NCBI GenBank assembly: GCA_947039055.1
Contig: CAMQYB010000074.1
Span: 1-7,965, forward strand
Source of the DNA: an uncultured Deferribacteraceae bacterium
Lineage (GTDB): Bacteria; Chrysiogenota; Deferribacteres; Deferribacterales; Mucispirillaceae
Reading direction: 5' to 3'
DNA length: 7,965 nucleotides
Below, in pieces: positions 5,511-7,965 of the stretch. Within the stretch, counting starts at the first letter, position 1. Every line of letters begins with the position of its first letter. A program made the position numbers and the translations under genes. The notes beneath the pieces were generated by a model that made no database searches, was not told the DNA's origin, and saw only the letters and a list, made by a program, of their open reading frames with translations.

Positions 5511-7965
5511 ATGGCTGTATATAAGGTTTCAGAAGCTGCAAAAAATGTAGGTATTGATCCAGAAGAGATGATAAAAAAGTTAAATGGAGTAGGAGTATCG
5601 GTTTCATCATCAGATGATACGATATCAGATAACGATTTATCGCTTATAAATGACAAATCTCAACAGAAAACCTCTCTTGATAAACGACAAGAGATGTTAA
5701 AAAAAGCTATGGAACGTCATAAAAGTGGCGTAAAGATAAAAGAAGTAGTTTTAGGTAAAAGCACTACAAGTGTTGCTAAAAGTATGATCAGTAAAGAAGA
5801 TCTTTTAAGAAAGAAAGCTGAACTTGATAAACGTATTAAAATGGTTGATGAAGGAAGAGAGCAGACGAAAGTGAATACTGTAAACCCTGCAAAAATAACT
5901 GATAATACAGATAATCAAGAGAATGTTCAGTTAACTGATACAGCAACTGCCTCTAAAGGCAATGACGTTAATACTGGCAATACAGATATAGTTAATAATG
6001 TTGAGAAAGCGTCAATACCGACGACAACTGAAACGGTTACAGAGACAGTAACTACAGCTACAACTGGAACAGCACCAACTGAGACAGCACCAACTGGAAC
6101 TGCACCAACTGGAACTGCACCAACTGAGACAGCAACAACTGGAACAGCATCAACTGGGACTGCTACAACTGGAACAGCATCAACTGGAACAGCTACAACT
6201 GAGACAGCAACAACTGGAACAGTTACAACTGAGACAGCAACAACAGGAACTGCAACAACAGGAACTGCAACAACAGGAACTGCAACAACAGGAACTGCAA
6301 CAACTGGAACTGCAACAACTGGAACAGCAACAACTGGAACAACGCCACCAGCAACAGGAGTTAGAGCTCCAACACCAAGAACAAAAGATTTTAATACTCC
6401 ACTTAATAGTGATGGTAGTAGAGCTTTCAATAATAATGGAACTGCAAGAACATATACGAACACTACTAATAGCAACAGTAGAACGTACACGAACTCTACA
6501 GGTGGTAGACCACCGTATAATACGTCAGGCACTAGTAATTATAATAATAATAGTACAGGTAGTAGACCACCGTATAATACGTCAGGCACTAGTAATTACA
6601 ATAACAATAGTACAGGTAGCAGACCTCCATATAACAACAATTACAATAATAATAATACAGGCAGTAGACCTCCGTACAACAATAATAGCACAAGTACAGG
6701 TGGCGGTTACAATAGAGACGGCAGACCAGACAACAGAGCTGGAGCAGGTGGAAGCAGACCGTACTCACAAGATGGTACAGGTGGCAATTCATACAACAGA
6801 TATGGCAGTAATAACAGACCAACAGACGGAAATAATCCAGGGTTTAGATCACCAAGTCAGCAGAAAGGCAAGATAGAAACACCAGGATTAATGTCAGAAG
6901 AAGAACGTCGCAAGGTTGTTAAGAAGAAGATAGAAGAAACACAGAAAGATATAGATGCTAAACGTATTAAAGCTAAGAAGGATGCTAAGAAAAGTAAAAA
7001 CTGGACTAATGCAATTCAGGAAGGTATAGAAGAGCTTAATATCGAGAAAGAGGTAGAAAGTGGAGTAGCTCCAACGATTGATATCTCTGATTTAGCTAGT
7101 TTTGACAGTGATTTCAAAAGACAAAGAACAAGTGGTGGTCGTAATAATTACAGATCAAGAAATGATAGAAGACCTAGAAGAAAAGGTCCAGTTCAGCCAA
7201 ATATGTTTATCAGACCAACTGAGATTTCAATCGGTGAGAGAATAGTCTTATCGGATTTCAGTGCGATGATAGGTGTTAAAGTTACTGAGTTAATTAAGAA
7301 GTTATTTAATATGGGTACAATTGCGAGCGTCAATCAAGCGATTGATTCAGAGACTGCTCAATTATTGGCTATAGAGTACGATATAAATGTGAATATCACT
7401 ATATTAACTGAAGAGGATCTTCTTCCAGTTGAAATAGATGAGCCGAATGATCTAGCTAAACGTCCACCGATTGTTACAGTTATGGGACACGTCGATCATG
7501 GTAAAACGTCATTACTTGATGCAATTAGATCAACATCGGTTGTTGATAGTGAAGCAGGTGGAATAACTCAGCATATAGGTGCGTATGAAGTTGAGTCATC
7601 ATCAGGTAAAATTACGTTCTTAGATACTCCAGGTCACGAAGCGTTTACAACATTAAGAGCAAGGGGAGCATTGCTTACCGATATTGTTATCTTAGTTGTT
7701 GCAGCCGATGATGGAGTTAAACCTCAAACGAAAGAGGCGATAGATCATGCAAAAGCAGCTGGTGTTCGTATCGTTGTTGCGATCAACAAGATAGATAAAG
7801 AAGGCGCAAATATAGATAAAGTTCGTCAACAGTTATCAGAACATGGTATTATTTCAGAGGAGTGGGGTGGAGAACATCAATTCCAAGAGATATCAGCTAA
7901 AAAGCGTATCGGTATAAGCGAACTATTAGAGCGAGTTTTATTAGAGGCAGAAGTATTAGACCTTA
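5511..7965 (+). CDS. infB: Translation initiation factor IF-2, 3' end missing, with a large repetitive N-terminal region
   Basis: IF2 is the GTPase that places initiator tRNA on the 30S subunit and promotes subunit joining. The frame is open from ATG 5511 (AGGAG five bases upstream) to the window edge: 818 codons, no stop. Order of parts: IF2_N-like domain at 1-47 (MAVYKVSEAAKNVGIDPEEM); charged linker (about 50-115); Thr-rich pentapeptide repeats (185-279); Asn/Gly/Arg/Tyr-rich repeats (331-396); a charged, helix-prone stretch from about 461; a basic RRPRRKG patch near 555; second IF2_N domain from about 566; then the G domain. GTPase motifs are intact: GHVDHGKT 659-666, GGITQHIG 683-690, DTPGH 705-709, NKID 759-762, SAK 795-797. 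G1 lies about 260 residues later than in E. coli. By analogy about 330 C-terminal residues are cut off. The intact motifs argue against a pseudogene. Confidence 0.95.
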   Translation, partial: MAVYKVSEAAKNVGIDPEEMIKKLNGVGVSVSSSDDTISDNDLSLINDKSQQKTSLDKRQEMLKKAMERHKSGVKIKEVVLGKSTTSVAKSMISKEDLLRKKAELDKRIKMVDEGREQTKVNTVNPAKITDNTDNQENVQLTDTATASKGNDVNTGNTDIVNNVEKASIPTTTETVTETVTTATTGTAPTETAPTGTAPTGTAPTETATTGTASTGTATTGTASTGTATTETATTGTVTTETATTGTATTGTATTGTATTGTATTGTATTGTATTGTTPPATGVRAPTPRTKDFNTPLNSDGSRAFNNNGTARTYTNTTNSNSRTYTNSTGGRPPYNTSGTSNYNNNSTGSRPPYNTSGTSNYNNNSTGSRPPYNNNYNNNNTGSRPPYNNNSTSTGGGYNRDGRPDNRAGAGGSRPYSQDGTGGNSYNRYGSNNRPTDGNNPGFRSPSQQKGKIETPGLMSEEERRKVVKKKIEETQKDIDAKRIKAKKDAKKSKNWTNAIQEGIEELNIEKEVESGVAPTIDISDLASFDSDFKRQRTSGGRNNYRSRNDRRPRRKGPVQPNMFIRPTEISIGERIVLSDFSAMIGVKVTELIKKLFNMGTIASVNQAIDSETAQLLAIEYDINVNITILTEEDLLPVEIDEPNDLAKRPPIVTVMGHVDHGKTSLLDAIRSTSVVDSEAGGITQHIGAYEVESSSGKITFLDTPGHEAFTTLRARGALLTDIVILVVAADDGVKPQTKEAIDHAKAAGVRIVVAINKIDKEGANIDKVRQQLSEHGIISEEWGGEHQFQEISAKKRIGISELLERVLLEAEVLDL
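6063..6347 (+). repeat. 15-bp tandem repeat coding for TGTAT-type pentapeptides inside infB
   Basis: Nineteen consecutive 15-bp units begin at 6063, 6078 and so on to 6333, in the infB frame. The second residue is G or E, and the last is P, T or S. Early units end in P (TGTAP, TETAP), middle ones mix S and T, and the six units from 6243 to 6332 are all TGTAT. Between 6240 and 6299 the DNA is four identical copies of ACAACAGGAACTGCA, flanked by units with synonymous differences. Degenerate TETV units at 6027-6053 extend it upstream. Because the period is five codons, copy-number change alters length but never the frame. The encoded segment should be disordered and free of charge apart from a few Glu. 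Confidence 0.95.
6501..6698 (+). repeat. 57-bp tandem repeat coding for GSRPPYN-type units inside infB
   Basis: Two nearly identical 57-bp units (6501-6557 and 6558-6614) encode 19-residue repeats that start GGRPPYNTSGTSNY or GSRPPYNTSGTSNY and end in NNNST. They are followed by shortened relatives at 6615-6659 (15 codons) and 6660-6698 (13 codons), each starting GSRPPYNN. The two full units differ only at a few positions. Just upstream, RTYTN occurs twice, and just downstream the sequence stays rich in G, R, N, Y and S (to about 6860). All of it stays in the infB frame. The composition resembles disordered RG/Y-type RNA-binding or condensate-prone segments; that property is inferred. Confidence 0.9.

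Noticed and set aside
5927..6532. 201-codon minus-strand reading frame with VPVVAV repeats
   Set aside because: It is the antisense reading of the 15-bp infB repeat. The period is a multiple of three and keeps the opposite strand free of stops. It does not outweigh an intact IF2 frame.
6409..6876. 155-codon plus-strand reading frame in another frame of infB
   Set aside because: It is a shadow of the Asn/Tyr-rich repeat, which stays open because its 57-bp period is divisible by three.
5511..7965. infB as a broken gene because of its repeats
   Set aside because: The frame is uninterrupted from the start codon through both repeat families to intact G1-G5 motifs, so the insertions are in frame.

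Overview
The window is AT-rich bacterial DNA, roughly one-third G+C by eye. It uses standard start and stop signals, clear Shine-Dalgarno sequences, and TAA or TAG stops in all five complete genes. The proteins look Gram-negative: NusA carries an S1-KH-KH core and an acidic C-terminal extension, and the sulfhydrylation enzymes are ordinary. I cannot name the organism. A low-GC proteobacterial (delta-like) or Deferribacteres-like lineage fits, but that is a guess.

Layout, left to right. Positions 1-283 are a 52-bp minisatellite: five full units and a partial sixth. A geneless CA-rich stretch follows, ending in an intrinsic terminator (365-410) for the leftward genes. Two minus-strand genes then encode sulfide-assimilating, PLP-dependent enzymes: cysK (1851-2777, cysteine synthase) and, downstream of it, metY (467-1750, O-acetylhomoserine sulfhydrylase). 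metY has its own candidate promoter. A divergent control region of about 317 bp (2778-3094) holds a good sigma-70-type promoter for the rightward operon, an 18-bp direct repeat, and a hairpin plus T9 tract that looks like a leader attenuator. The rightward operon is the classic translation/transcription cluster rimP-nusA-ylxR-infB, with infB running off the right edge.

How the genes work together. CysK and MetY fix sulfide into cysteine and homocysteine. RimP matures the 30S subunit, NusA controls pausing and termination, YlxR is a small RNA-binding partner, and IF2 places initiator tRNA on the ribosome. A NusA-sensitive terminator ahead of rimP would give feedback control of the operon; this is inference.

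The most unusual feature is the N-terminal half of IF2. The conserved first IF2_N-type domain and the GTPase core are intact and in one frame, with the G1 motif at residues 659-666, about 260 residues later than in E. coli IF2. Between them lie about 19 tandem pentapeptides of TGTAT type (15-bp DNA units, residues 185-279), then an Arg/Pro/Tyr/Asn-rich repeat (57-bp units, residues 331-396). The four central 15-bp units are identical at DNA level, which indicates recent expansion. I found no defence system, mobile element, CRISPR array, tRNA or rRNA.
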